64,000 nt of DNA from Antedon mediterranea (taxonomy: Eukaryota; Echinodermata; Crinoidea; Comatulida; Antedonidae), in assembly GCF_964355755.1 (NCBI RefSeq), contig NC_092674.1, positions 30,492,001 to 30,556,000 of the forward strand, given 5' to 3'. This document shows positions 31,601-41,932 of this stretch, piece after piece. Both the position numbers and the translations under genes were made by a program. Below the pieces are notes generated by a model. It was not told where the DNA came from. It was given only the letters and a program-made list of their open reading frames with translations, and did not search any database. Numbering within the stretch: the first letter of the stretch is position 1; each line of letters opens with the position of its first letter.

Positions 31601-34600
31601 ACTACGCTTTCGGGAGAAGAACTATATCACCAGTTTGTGGGTTTAGATCAGCAAGCAGGTGAGAAGCCTTCTGATTATTTGTCCAGACTACAGTCTTCAT
31701 TGAGGCAGATAGTACAAAAGGGAGGGATTGCAGCAGACAAGGCCAACCAGGCGCTTTTGAAGCAATTCCTGAAGGGAACTCTCTTCGACCAACTTCTCCT
31801 CGTAGACCTGCATCTTCGAGATCAGGTTGTTAATGCACCGACCTACCTGACTCTTCTAGGACAGGTGCGTAGATGGGAAGAGGAATGCCAAGGGAAAACC
31901 AAGAAGGCAAAGGCGATTGGTGCTAGAATCGCACATGTGGCGAAGGTTGAAGCAGTAAATGACCGGAAGTCAGAACAAGACCTGGCTGAGAGGCTAAGTA
32001 GGATTGAGCAACTCCTGGCTAATTCAGCATGTAGCTACCAGCAACAGTCAACTGAGTCTACAACACCACCAAATTCTTCTAGCCAATCACGTCAGCCTAG
32101 ACGGCCCCGATCATACTTTTGCTATAAATGTGGAGAAGAGGGACACATGAGACGTAGTTGCCAGAATAGCCAGAACCAAGAGCTAGTGAACGAAAAACTG
32201 ATAGCTGCACTGCATCAGGGAAACGGAAGACGGCATCTGAGAAGGAGCGACCAGATGTCATCAGACGATCAGTAGCTCCGAATAGTGACATTCCACATGG
32301 TTTAGTTGGAGAAAGTATAGTTGATGTCTGTTACATTAATGGAATATGCCATCCTTGTCTCCTCGACAGCGGATCTCAAGTTACCGTTATTAGTAATTCC
32401 ATCTTTGAGTCTTTAAATACAAAGCTGTATCCACTTTCTGACCTTGTTCTTTGGCATGGTGGAGGCGGAAAGATACCGTATCTTGGCTGGACCAAGATAG
32501 AATTAGGCTTTAACCAACATTTTGCAGGCACCCGACAGTCATTTTCAACTTTAACATTAGTAATAAAAGACAATCCACAGGCACAACACCAAATTATAGT
32601 TGGTACTAACACTGGTCTTTTTGATAACTTAAGAAGACGATGTAAGAAAGATGCTGGTAATCAATATTTGCAAAAGTTAAATATGCATTCCTGGTGCGCC
32701 ACACTGTATAGCAAGGCAGAGAAAGAAGCACGATTAGGTAGCGAAGGGAAGTTGGGAGTAGTAAAAGCGAAAGGCTCGACTACCATTCCTGCAGGTATGA
32801 CCAAGGAAGTTCAAGGTATTATACGGAACCGTTTGCGAACACCAAAGACTGTGCTTATAGATTCTCTCAGTAGAGGTAATAATCGAGGTATAGTTCCAGT
32901 GGCAAGTATAGCAGAGGTTTCGCACACGTCAACTTGTAAACTAACTGTAAATATATACAATTCAACTAAGGATGATATCCATATTCCTACGGGTGCTCCG
33001 CTGGCGGAAGCAACTCTCCCAGATTTTATTTCTTCTCCAATTTATTCGACTGATGTAAATAGTAATAGTAATGTAACATGTGGAATGACTAATGTGTCCA
33101 GTACAGCTAGTAAAGATGTTACTGTCTCTAAATTGCCGTTCAAGTGGGGACAAAATGTTTCACCCGAAATAAAGACCCGCATACTAGAGAAGTTTGAAAC
33201 CAGATCAAACGTTTTTGCCAAGCATGAATGGGATCTAGGTCTTACAAAACATGCAGAACACGAAATCAACCTTACTGACGACAGCCCCTTCCGTGAGCGT
33301 ACTCGGAAGGTATCACCTGCTGATCTTAAAGACTTACAGAATCACATACAAGAGCTGTTAGACCATGGAGTAATTCGTGAATCTAGGAGCCGATATGCCT
33401 CTCCAATAGTACTTGTTCGCAAGAAAAATGGAAGCTTGAGGATGTGTGTTGATTACCGACTACTAAATTCAAGGTCAGTTCCAGACCAGTACACTGTGCC
33501 TTTAATTCAAGATGCAGTAGACTATTTAAGCGGCTCGAGCTGGTTCTCAGTCATAGATTTGAAATCTGGATTTTACCAAATTCCCATGAAAGAGGAAGAC
33601 AAGGAGCGAACAGCATTCACCTGTCCTGTAGGTTTTTATGAGTTCGAGCGAATGCCGCAAGGTATAAAAGGAGCACCAGCTACCTTCCAACGTCTCATGG
33701 AAACCTGTATGTCTGGACTGAATTACTTAGAAGTTCTTGTGTATATGGACGACCTAATTGTTTTCGCCAAAACCCCTGAAGAAATGGAAACTCGTCTCCT
33801 CAAAGTATTAGATCGACTAAATGATTACGGTTTAAAGGTATCTCCAGAAAAGTGTCAGTTTTTCTGCAAGTCTGTCAAGTACTTAGGCCATATTGTTAGT
33901 GAAGAAGGAATCCAGACTGATCCTGATAAAGTATCTTCAGTGAAGTTTTGGCCACGTCCAACTAACGCAAAAGAGTTGCGAAGTTTTTTAGGACTTACCG
34001 GCTACTATCGACGGTTTGTGGAAGGCTACTCCAAGATTGCTAATCCTCTTCATGCCCTATCTAGTGGTTACGGATATGCCCCGAAGCGAGGACGGGTGAA
34101 GAAACGCAACCATCAGAAATCTGATTTGAAACGAGCATCAGATCCATTTGGTGACTCATGGACCGATGAATGTGAAAATGCCTTTCAGACTTTGAAAGAT
34201 AAGTTGTCTTCATCTCCAGTTCTGGCTTATGCTGATATTACTAAACAGTTCATTCTTCACATTGATGCAAGTCGAGACGGGCTTGGTGCTGTTTTATGCC
34301 AAGAAGTTCAGGGAAAGTTGAAACCAGTAGCATACGCCAGCAGAAGTCTGATACAGAGTGAAAGAAATTATCCAGCTCATAAGCTTGAATTCCTCGCCTT
34401 GAAGTGGGCTGTCACCGACCAATTTCGTGACTATTTGTATCATGCAAAAGGAACTCAAGTTTTGACAGATAACAATCCGTTAACCTATGTTTTGACGAGC
34501 GCGAAACTTGATGCTACAGGACATAGATGGCTTGCTGCCTTAGCAAATTTCGACTTTACAATCAAGTATAAACCTGGCCGCACCAACCAAGATGCTGACG

Positions 34601-37600
34601 CCTTGTCGAGAAGACCTACACTGAATAACTCAGCCTCAAAGGACATCTCAGATCAACAAAACATCAAGGATCTATTAGAAACAAGACTCCAAGTATGTTC
34701 GAAAGATGCTATGGATGCAATATATGCTCGAAACTCAGTTACTATTAAAACGTCGGGTAAGAAGAATCCACATAGGAACTTTACACCCTATGCATATTGC
34801 TTGGGCATGGGTCAAGATGAAATACCCAATGAATTCTTAGCTTCAGATATAAATCCAGATTCTATAGATTGGAGAGAGGCTCAGACGAAAGACCCAGTAA
34901 TTAATAAAGTACGCAACGCAGTAACCGCTGGTCGGAAACCTGCTAAGGAATACACCGATGACAATAAAGAACTTTTCCAGATTTATAGAGAATTCCATAG
35001 GCTGAAGATCCATGATGGTATACTATATAGACACGTAATCAAACCGGATGGCACTCCTATTAGACAGCTTGTTTTGCCTGATGAATATAGACAAAAGTCA
35101 ATCAGGATGTTACACAATGAACTCGGACATCTAGGAGTTGAACGCACTACGGCACTAGCTAGAGAAAGGTTTTATTGGCCAAAGATGGCAGCAGATATTG
35201 ATACCTGGATAAAGCATTGCATAAGATGCCTTGCAAGAAAGGCGCTTCCGCAGAAGTCTGCACCACTACACACTATAAAGACCAATGGCCCAATGGAACT
35301 TGTCTGCATGGATTTCCTATCGTTAGAGCCCGACGCAAGTGGTCGAAAATCCATCCTAGTAGTAACAGATCATTTTACAAGGTATGCGCAAGCATTTGCT
35401 ACTAAAGACCAAACTGCTTGTACGGTAGCAAAAGTTCTTTGGGAGCAGTACTTCAAACACTATGGTCTCCCAGCGCGACTTCATTCAGATCAAGGCCCTG
35501 AGTTTGAAAACAAGGTGATTCGTCAGCTCACGACGCTGCTTGGGATAAAGAAGTCTAGAACTACACCCTACCACCCTCAAGGCGATCCCCAACCTGAACG
35601 TTTTAACAGAACGCTCCTAAATATGTTAGGAACATTGGAAACGGAAAAAAAGGTCCATTGGAGCAGACACATCGGAGCTCTTGTGCATGCCTACAACTGC
35701 ACCAAAAATGATAGTACTGGATTTTCTCCTTACTATCTAATGTTCGGTAGAGAAGCAAGATTACCCATAGACATCTGTTTTGGTATCAGCACCGATGGCC
35801 ACTCGCACACCAGTCATGGACAGTACGTGAAAGAACTGCGCCAAGGCCTGAAAAAGGCATACGAAGTAGCTAAGTTGGAAGCCGAAAAACATGCTGCTAC
35901 CAATAAAAGGCGCTACGATGAAAAGTTGAGAGTAAAGTCTTCCGAATTACAACCTGGAGATAGAGTGATGGTTAGGAACTTTGGACTAAAAGGCAAGAAC
36001 AAATTGGCAGATAAATGGAAGTCACATCCATATATAGTAGTGGATAAGTTACCAAACCTGCCAGTTTATAAAGTGACACCAGAAAAGGATAGGGACGTTG
36101 TTAAAACACTTCACAGAGATCACTTACTGCCGATAGGTTATCTAACTGGAGTGGAAGAAATTACAACAAAGCCCACCAAAGTCCACAAACCAAAGACGAG
36201 ATCCCACCAGAAGATCAACAATAATATTCAAGATACTAGTGATGACAGTGAGAGTGACAGTGATGAAGATGATGAATTAATAGTACCAATAGTTATAGAG
36301 CACCATAGTACTGTATGCGACTCTGAGGACCAAGTACCGGTAGCTGATTCTGAGGAACTTTTAATTCCAGATGATAATTCTGTTATACCAGACCCACTGT
36401 CTACACCTTCTTCAACTCAACCACACCTAAACGTCGATGTACCTCCATTTACACCTCGATCAATTATCCGGTTACTGACTGATCAGAAGGAACCTCCTGA
36501 AATAATCCACGACATTGAGACTGGTAACAGAGAAAGTGTTGCGAGTGAAGCAATACCCGAAATTGCTGTTGGTGGTATGATGGTGGATCCTGATACGTCG
36601 GAGACAGCAGCAAACGATACTGAAGTTGTGGTAGATCCTACACCCAGGTCGTATTCATGTGTTGATAGCACGCATGGACCGATACCGGACACGGTTATTG
36701 TGGAAGGTATCGGAGACGGAATGCCGATCAGAGATGGACATGAAAACTGCAGTTCTGTTGATGATGACAGTAACATCATCACTGTTAATGATAATAAAGA
36801 TCAGATGACTGTGACTGATACCACCACCATCTTGTATGATGATAATGTATCTATCCCTTGTATAGAGGAACCAATGCAAGATATGGAAACTGCAGATAGT
36901 GATGCAGATGCAGACAAAATTAATTCAGATTCAGCAGATGACACCCAAACCCTACCAACTTCCAAAACGTCACAACCAATCGTTACTCAGCCGGAACCAA
37001 CTTCAATGGATGAACTGATCTTGTTAACTTCAAGTGATGCAAGTGATAAACCTCTGACCACTGACCAAATCGATCATGAAGAAACCCAAGATGACGATTT
37101 GAGAGGGGAGGAGACTTCGACCCGTCCACGTAGAGAAAGAAGACCACCAGCTAGGTTACAATACGATAATTTAGGAAATCCTTCCTTTTATGTTTTTTTA
37201 ACTAATATTGGAAATGCTATGTCTGCATTAGGGACAATGCATAGTTAGAGAGGGGAGGGTGTAACCCAGTGAAAAATCACAAATGACAGAGAACCATAAT
37301 ATAGAGAGCCCTCTTGCGATGTTTGTAATTAATTAAAGAAGACATAAAGCCTAGCCCCACATTCCATTCTCCTGATGCACACAGATAAGGCCAAGACATA
37401 CAAGTGTAACAGTGCTCCGACCATATTAACAACCTGTTTTTTAAAGTTTCTATCTGGCCCGTACGACTGGCTCTTTTAGGTAAGCAGTTGTTTTGTATTA
37501 ATTACCTCTTTAATTGGTTTTGTTATATTTAATAAGCTTTATAAGATAGATTTAATTATAGATTAGTGACTTCTCATTTTTTGTTTATGATAGTACAGTG

Positions 37601-40600
37601 TGTATAAAGACACTAACGTACCCAGGATATGCATTATAGGCTATCTGTACACATTAAAGTAAGGTCCCAAATTGTTTTAGAGAGTTTGTACCTGAATATC
37701 AGTGTATTAATTACAGTGTACTTATATTGTTAATATTATTATTTTAGTAGCGATACATCGAATTTTATTAATTATTAGAAGCCGATGATGCCATAGACGA
37801 AAGGCTATCGCCTTTTTACGATGATCAATCCTTATACTATTTTAGGCCATTAGTAATTATTTATTGATGAGTGATCAAGAAACGAACGTCTTGATTATGA
37901 CGACCGATATTGAATCGATGATAGGACTAACTCATGTATTATCAGTTTTATTAGAATTGTATTAATCTTTGTTGTTTTTGTAGTATAGTTAACTTTATAT
38001 TTGAACTTGTTTTTAATTATTATTTCTAGAATGAAGCTACTTGCTTGATTATTATATTTGTGTATGATTGTTTTCCCACAATCAAATAGTCCAATATATT
38101 AACAGGGTGAACTTTTAAGTGTAATTAGACCCTATGCTAGCATTCCTAATCACCGTCGAGGTCACATATGTTCGCTGAATTGGCTGAACGAATGATGATA
38201 CATAGGGGTATTAGCACACTTGTTAGAACTTTTATTACACTCTTGATCTAGTATGTTAAAGGATACGTTTGTATTAAAGATATTCAACGGAATATGTTAG
38301 GCTTAGTAAATGTATAAAGTGATGAAGCATTAGCGTGTTTTATATTGAATTTTCACTTAATTACTATTGCTATAGCATTTATGTTTTGTTACGATGTTAT
38401 TGATTATAATGAAGATGATTTTGGATTAATTAGAGATCAAGAGTTACCTGTTTTAATAGGAATTACACATAGTATATTGCATTGTTTAAATCGATTTATG
38501 TATGTTAGTTATGTTATAATACATGTATGTATTCTCTTTTAGTTTCAGATTAAATTAAACTTCAATTGGAATAAACTCCGGAATAATATAAATTTATTTG
38601 GAATCCGAGTTTTTATTAGTATTTTCGAACAAGAAGGGTTACATTAGTTTACTGATGGATTTGATATAATAAATAAAACTTACCTGGAGCCGGCACGGAT
38701 CCACCACTATTTCCTGTGAATACGGAATAAAATGAATTAATTACTAATATAAAGTAGTGAATAACATTATTTTCGCTAAGTGTTGAGAGACTAATTGTGT
38801 TGAGAGACATTCATAGCAAATGGACTTATTGAGTCCAAACGACGGCAAAACACTAAATAAATAGTTCGTAGAAACAACAGTGAATTTTAGTCTATAGCAT
38901 ACTACAAGACTGCTCTCGCACATTCATATAATATATGTTTATATAGTACTGTAGCATTTACCTTTTGGTCCTGGTGGTCCCTGTGATCCTTTCGGTCCTG
39001 GTGGTCCCCGGCCTCCTCCCGAACCTTTTGTTCCCGGTGGTCCCCGTGGCCCTTGTGCTCCCCGATTCCCTCCCGATCCCTTTGGTCCTGGTGGCCCACG
39101 TGCTCCTTGTGGTCCCCGAGCTCCTCCTGAACCCTTTGGTCCCGGTGGTCCTTGTGCTCCCCGATTCCCTCCTGATCCTTTTGGTCCTGGTGGTCCCCGT
39201 GGCCCTTGTGCTCCCCGATTCCCTCCCGATCCCTTTGGTCCCGGTGGCCCACGTGCTCCTTGTGGTCCCTGAGCTCCTCCTGAACCCTTAGGTCCCGGTG
39301 GTCCTTGTGCTCCCCGATTCCCTCCTGATCCTTTTGGTCCTGGTGGTCCCAGTGGCCCTTGTGCTCCCCGATTTCCTCCCGATCCCTTTGGTCCCGGTGG
39401 CCCACGTGCTCCTTGTGCCCCCCGAGTTCCTCCTTCCCCTTTTTGTCCTTGTGGTCCTTGTGCTCCCCGATTCCCTCCCGATCCTTTTGGTCCTGGTGGT
39501 CCACGTGCTCCTTGTGGTCCCCGAGCTCCCCCTGATCCCTTTGGTCCTGGTGGTCCTTTTGGCCCTTGTGCTCCTTGAGCTCCTCCTGATCCTTTTGGTC
39601 CTGGTGGTCCCTTTGGCCCTTGTGCTCCTTTAGCTCCTCCTGATCCTTTTGGTCCTGGTGGTCCTTTTGGCCCTTGTGCTCCTTGAGCTCCTCCTGATCC
39701 CTTTGGTCCAGGTGGTCCTTTTGGCCCTTGTGCTCCTTGAGCTCCTCCTGATCCCTTTGGTCCTGGTGGTCCTTGTGGTCCCATTGATCCTGTCGATCCC
39801 TTGTACCCTGGTGATCCCTTTTGCCCATTGTCTCCGGCAGTTCCTAATAAATTGTACCAATTATGTCAATAAACGTAGTACTGAAGAAAGTTACAAACAC
39901 AATAGAATAGAGTAGAACTAGAAAACTGGGCTTAGATGTACAAGCCTGGCTTTGATGCGATGCGCAAATGACTGCATTTTGAAGCAGTATGTAAGTGACA
40001 GAAGTAAGAATTTACTTTGTCATATTCAGGAATTATGATGAATCAAAATCCTAATACAAACAAAGTACTTACTCTGAGGGTCCCTAATGATCAGAAATTG
40101 CTGGATGGATCACCCTCATTAAATATGGTCAACAACAAAAAAATTACTTAGTATTATTTAAAAAAAAAACAAGTAAAAGTAATCACTTACCTCGGTCCCC
40201 TTTCGGGCCCTTTAGACCTATTAGTATAAAAGTACGTTAATATATTTAATTAATTACACACACCGTGCTATCGCAAACATTATTGATTTCAGAAATATTT
40301 ATTAAACCTAAATGCTTTTCTAAAATTCTAGTACAAATGTTCTATGTGTATTTCGTTTCTGTTTTCTGACCAATGCAACTCACTCACCAGGTTCGCCTTT
40401 TTGTCCCGGCATGCCCACACCAAGTTCCCCTTTATTTCCTAGAGGACCAGGATTTCCTTTTTCACCCATATCACCTTTAAAATAAATGTATAGATTAATG
40501 TAGGCCTATATTTTGACCATTTCAATTTGTATGTGAATTTTGTTCCAGTTTTGTAATGACTATTAGTAATGTAAACAAACAAAATGTTGTACACCTCATC

Positions 40601-41215
40601 ATATTATGGGGGACTTACCCTTTTCTCCTTTGCAACCGATCTCACCGTTTAATCCGGGAACACCAGGTATACCTGAAATATATTAATACAATTTCATTAT
40701 TTTACTGTACTATTGTGTGACGTAATTACATAACTTTGATCAATGTCACCACTAAACCCCGTCGTCATAACACCTCCCCACAACCAATTAGCTATACAAT
40801 TGCAGGTGTTCCCAAATCACACCATCACTTCAATTGAATACGTCTTTATGGAAATTACGTAGACATTCGTAACATATTATTTCGTTGTTGTTTTTACAGT
40901 TTGGTTTTCACTAGCGACGCAACGCGAGGAGGTACGCGCAACGCAAGCGAGTTGACCAATGACAAGCCACTGTTCGAATAATCAAAATATAATAATTTTT
41001 GATTGGTCAAATCACTTACGTTGTGTTATGTCCTTGCGTTGCGTCAAAGAACTTATAACTTATATGTTATAATTTCTTTGGTTGCGTCGCTAGTGAGAAA
41101 ACATTCACACATAGGCTATAGTATTGCTATACTTTACTAAAATAACCCTCACCTGGAACTGCGGGAACTGGGCTGTTACCCTTCTGGCCTTTTGGGCCTG
41201 GTGGTCCTTTGGGAC
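28634..41215 (-). CDS. Gene D: collagen-EGF gene lacking exons 1-2, interrupted by an LTR element
   Basis: Eight exons by homology to A and B: 41215-41153 (exon 3), 40672-40619, 40474-40388, 40217-40191, 39843-38962, 38713-38684, 29134-29030 (EGF), 28695-28634. All are open and keep phase 1. Exon 7 is 294 codons, twice that of B, built of an 18-residue (54-bp) repeat with PPGPKGSGG. The EGF exon reads CHPNPCQNGGRC; the tail ends CREEPHLLQK. The exons coding for the anchor and CVVC are absent: intron 2 runs straight into the repeat that lies upstream of exon 1 in A (junction near 41395). Intron 8 holds the 9.2-kb retrotransposon on the opposite strand. D may be a pseudogene or may depend on exons of gene C. 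Confidence 0.6.
28959..28994. mobile_element. 36-bp perfect palindrome with 7-bp target duplication
   Basis: Two 17-bp arms (CAGGGAAGAGTTAAATT and its exact inverse) around GT. GTCTTAT stands at 28952-28958 and again at 28995-29001. It lies in intron 9 of gene D. A shortened relative with its own 7-bp duplication is at 6170-6197. Confidence 0.8.
29489..30872 (+). repeat. 5' LTR
   Basis: 1,384 bp, TG...CA, long for this class. A 65-codon frame inside it (30574-30771) starts with TTG and is not considered a gene. Confidence 0.93.
30876..30893 (+). promoter_or_regulatory. Primer binding site, tRNA-Pro type
   Basis: Three bases after the 5' LTR stands TGGGGGCTCGTCCGGG, the sequence complementary to the 3' end of tRNA-Pro that is known as the murine-leukaemia-type PBS; the next two bases are AA. 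Confidence 0.85.
30947..32275 (+). CDS. Gag-like protein with PNMA-like features and CCHC knuckle
   Basis: 442 codons from ATG 30947. Residues 1-110 include a WCEEKNYPVDRCLLLV segment like the N-terminus of the PNMA (paraneoplastic Ma antigen) family. Residues about 133-330 are capsid-like: LRVFSG, WRAQAKALIEEAE, EKKRRLREAL, SPALDIIDDL, ATAKDYLDALEVVFG, all at positions that recall PNMA capsid domains. A CCHC zinc knuckle (CYKCGEEGHMRRSC) is at residues 392-405, followed by a short basic tail. Its 3' end overlaps the pro-pol frame in the -1 register. Gag would package element RNA. The PNMA relation is from recognised motifs, not a search. Confidence 0.85.
   Translation: MPDYVSYGIEWCEEKNYPVDRCLLLVSRKLEIPTKRIYISLCGSLPTETVDRREEVDAHGWQKTLVLAKLSIHVRELNIPETIVVAEDMEMRTIILKKTAVISTPMVSSSPAPTASTNNTSPAIDLSRLSLGSNYRKLRVFSGHTTDKSKDEDKYHVWRAQAKALIEEAETEVSQSEKKRRLREALRSPALDIIDDLKKDNPQATAKDYLDALEVVFGTTLSGEELYHQFVGLDQQAGEKPSDYLSRLQSSLRQIVQKGGIAADKANQALLKQFLKGTLFDQLLLVDLHLRDQVVNAPTYLTLLGQVRRWEEECQGKTKKAKAIGARIAHVAKVEAVNDRKSEQDLAERLSRIEQLLANSACSYQQQSTESTTPPNSSSQSRQPRRPRSYFCYKCGEEGHMRRSCQNSQNQELVNEKLIAALHQGNGRRHLRRSDQMSSDDQ
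32170..37248 (+). CDS. Pro-Pol polyprotein (protease, RT, RNase H, integrase)
   Basis: The frame is open from 32170, inside gag, to TAG at 37248, in the -1 register to gag. Its first ATG (32683) lies after the protease, so translation must begin by frameshift or similar; the slip site is not identified. Protease: LLDSGSQVTV at about 32359. RT: PQGIKGAPATFQ and YMDD at 33742-33753. RNase H: HIDAS at 34258, HKLEF, LTDNNPL. Integrase: HNELGHLG...CIRC zinc region near 35115-35230, then the catalytic Asp (MDF), Asp (HSDQG) and Glu (QPERFNR). A KLADKWKSHPYIV module follows. About 350 further residues are acidic and low-complexity (DDSESDSDEDDE), ending RPRRERRPPARLQYDNLG. All catalytic residues are present. 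Confidence 0.93.
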   Translation, partial: PEPRASERKTDSCTASGKRKTASEKERPDVIRRSVAPNSDIPHGLVGESIVDVCYINGICHPCLLDSGSQVTVISNSIFESLNTKLYPLSDLVLWHGGGGKIPYLGWTKIELGFNQHFAGTRQSFSTLTLVIKDNPQAQHQIIVGTNTGLFDNLRRRCKKDAGNQYLQKLNMHSWCATLYSKAEKEARLGSEGKLGVVKAKGSTTIPAGMTKEVQGIIRNRLRTPKTVLIDSLSRGNNRGIVPVASIAEVSHTSTCKLTVNIYNSTKDDIHIPTGAPLAEATLPDFISSPIYSTDVNSNSNVTCGMTNVSSTASKDVTVSKLPFKWGQNVSPEIKTRILEKFETRSNVFAKHEWDLGLTKHAEHEINLTDDSPFRERTRKVSPADLKDLQNHIQELLDHGVIRESRSRYASPIVLVRKKNGSLRMCVDYRLLNSRSVPDQYTVPLIQDAVDYLSGSSWFSVIDLKSGFYQIPMKEEDKERTAFTCPVGFYEFERMPQGIKGAPATFQRLMETCMSGLNYLEVLVYMDDLIVFAKTPEEMETRLLKVLDRLNDYGLKVSPEKCQFFCKSVKYLGHIVSEEGIQTDPDKVSSVKFWPRPTNAKELRSFLGLTGYYRRFVEGYSKIANPLHALSSGYGYAPKRGRVKKRNHQKSDLKRASDPFGDSWTDECENAFQTLKDKLSSSPVLAYADITKQFILHIDASRDGLGAVLCQEVQGKLKPVAYASRSLIQSERNYPAHKLEFLALKWAVTDQFRDYLYHAKGTQVLTDNNPLTYVLTSAKLDATGHRWLAALANFDFTIKYKPGRTNQDADALSRRPTLNNSASKDISDQQNIKDLLETRLQVCSKDAMDAIYARNSVTIKTSGKKNPHRNFTPYAYCLGMGQDEIPNEFLASDINPDSIDWREAQTKDPVINKVRNAVTAGRKPAKEYTDDNKELFQIYREFHRLKIHDGILYRHVIKPDGTPIRQLVLPDEYRQKSIRMLHNELGHLGVERTTALARERFYWPKMAADIDTWIKHCIRCLARKALPQKSAPLHTIKTNGPMELVCMDFLSLEPDASGRKSILVVTDHFTRYAQAFATKDQTACTVAKVLWEQYFKHYGLPARLHSDQGPEFENKVIRQLTTLLGIKKSRTTPYHPQGDPQPERFNRTLLNMLGTLETEKKVHWSRHIGALVHAYNCTKNDSTGFSPYYLMFGREARLPIDICFGISTDGHSHTSHGQYVKELRQGLKKAYEVAKLEAEKHAATNKRRYDEKLRVKSSELQPGDRVMVRNFGLKGKNKLADKWKSHPYIVVDKLPNLPVYKVTPEKDRDVVKTLHRDHLLPIGYLTGVEEITTKPTKVHKPKTRSHQKINNNIQDTSDDSESDSDEDDELIVPIVIEHHSTVCDSEDQVPVADSEELLIPDDNSVIPDPLSTPSSTQPHLNVDVPPFTPRSIIRLLTDQKEPPEIIHDIETGNRESVASEAIPEIAVGGMMVDPDTSETAANDTEVVVDPTPRSYSCVDSTHGPIPDTVIVEGIGDGMPIRDGHENCSSVDDDSNIITVNDNKDQMTVTDTTTILYDDNVSIPCIEEPMQDMETADSDADADKINSDSADDTQTLPTSKTSQPIVTQPEPTSMDELILLTSSDASDKPLTTDQIDHEETQDDDLRGEETSTRPRRERRPPARLQYDNLGNPSFYVFLTNIGNAMSALGTMHS
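37247..37259 (+). promoter_or_regulatory. Polypurine tract
   Basis: AGAGAGGGGAGGG directly before the 3' LTR, the expected primer site for plus-strand DNA; it begins within the pol stop codon region. Confidence 0.85.
37260..38643 (+). repeat. 3' LTR
   Basis: 1,384 bp, at a constant offset of 7,771 from the 5' LTR, with no difference seen on reading. Confidence 0.93.
40899..41103. mobile_element. MITE in intron 3 of gene D
   Basis: TTTTCACTAGCGACGCAACG at the left is inverted at the right (GGTTGCGTCGCTAGTGAGAAAA). The interior has GACCAATGACAAGCCACTG and GATTGGTCAAATCACTT, linking it to the family of 2606 and 27768. Copy in D' at 60680-60884. Confidence 0.7.
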
Positions 41216-41932
41216 CTGAAAGAAATAGGGGTCATGAATAAAAAAAAATGTTTAAAAATATAGAAATAGTGCTTCATGATGTGTCCAGGAAAAGTTGAAT
41301 TGAACAGAATTGAAATATTTAAAATTCACGTGTGTGTAATTTAGATACTACTGTAATACCAATTGTCAGTGAAAGAGCAAAATGAACAATTATTCAGCGG
41401 CCGCTTTCAGTAATTTAATAATCATTTTGGATAGATATTCTCTAACTAAGGAGGCCTAACTTACCTTGTTATTCTAGTACACCAGTATCTTCTCATCTAT
41501 CTATTATAGCAAGATTTCTGATACACGGTACTTTATACCAATATTAACGGAAACGAAAAGAATATTATATAAACCACTAAATGAGGAAAACATCCTATGA
41601 TACTGGTACTCTTCCAGGAATTGTTAAGGAAACCTACTATGAAAGTACAGAACCTATCATTGTCTTTTTTGGTATACTCAACTTGACTACCTGTCAGTCA
41701 GAGTTTGTGAATCTTTAGTCGACATAAATTAATTTGTAAATATATTCATTAAGTCTGGAATTTCAATTTTAGTGCCTGACGTATTCTCCCATGTACTGCT
41801 TCATTCTTCTGTTTAACTCTCCTCATTTTATCATGTAGTGACAACCATTTTCCTTCATTCTTTTTTCCTTAGTACGATGTATTATGACATGTTTCCCATT
41901 CGAATGAAAGTTCGTACGTGCTGGTATATAAT

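Larger units (their letters stand above)
29489..38643 (+). mobile_element. Ty3/gypsy-type LTR retrotransposon, apparently complete
   Basis: 9,155 bp. Two LTRs of equal length (1,384 bp) begin TGTAACCC and end GGGTTACA and look identical. PBS, gag, protease, RT, RNase H, integrase and PPT are all present in the order PR-RT-RH-IN, which is the Ty3/gypsy order. No envelope frame is seen. The 4-bp target duplication reads TTGG on the left and TTAG on the right; the empty site at 58425-58428 is TTAG. It is inserted in intron 8 of collagen gene D, in the opposite orientation. Identical LTRs and an empty paralogous site indicate a very recent insertion. Confidence 0.93.

Noticed and set aside
29489-38643. 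Envelope gene in the retrotransposon
   Set aside because: Pol runs to the polypurine tract; no room or frame remains for an env. The acidic tail has no signal peptide or membrane segment.
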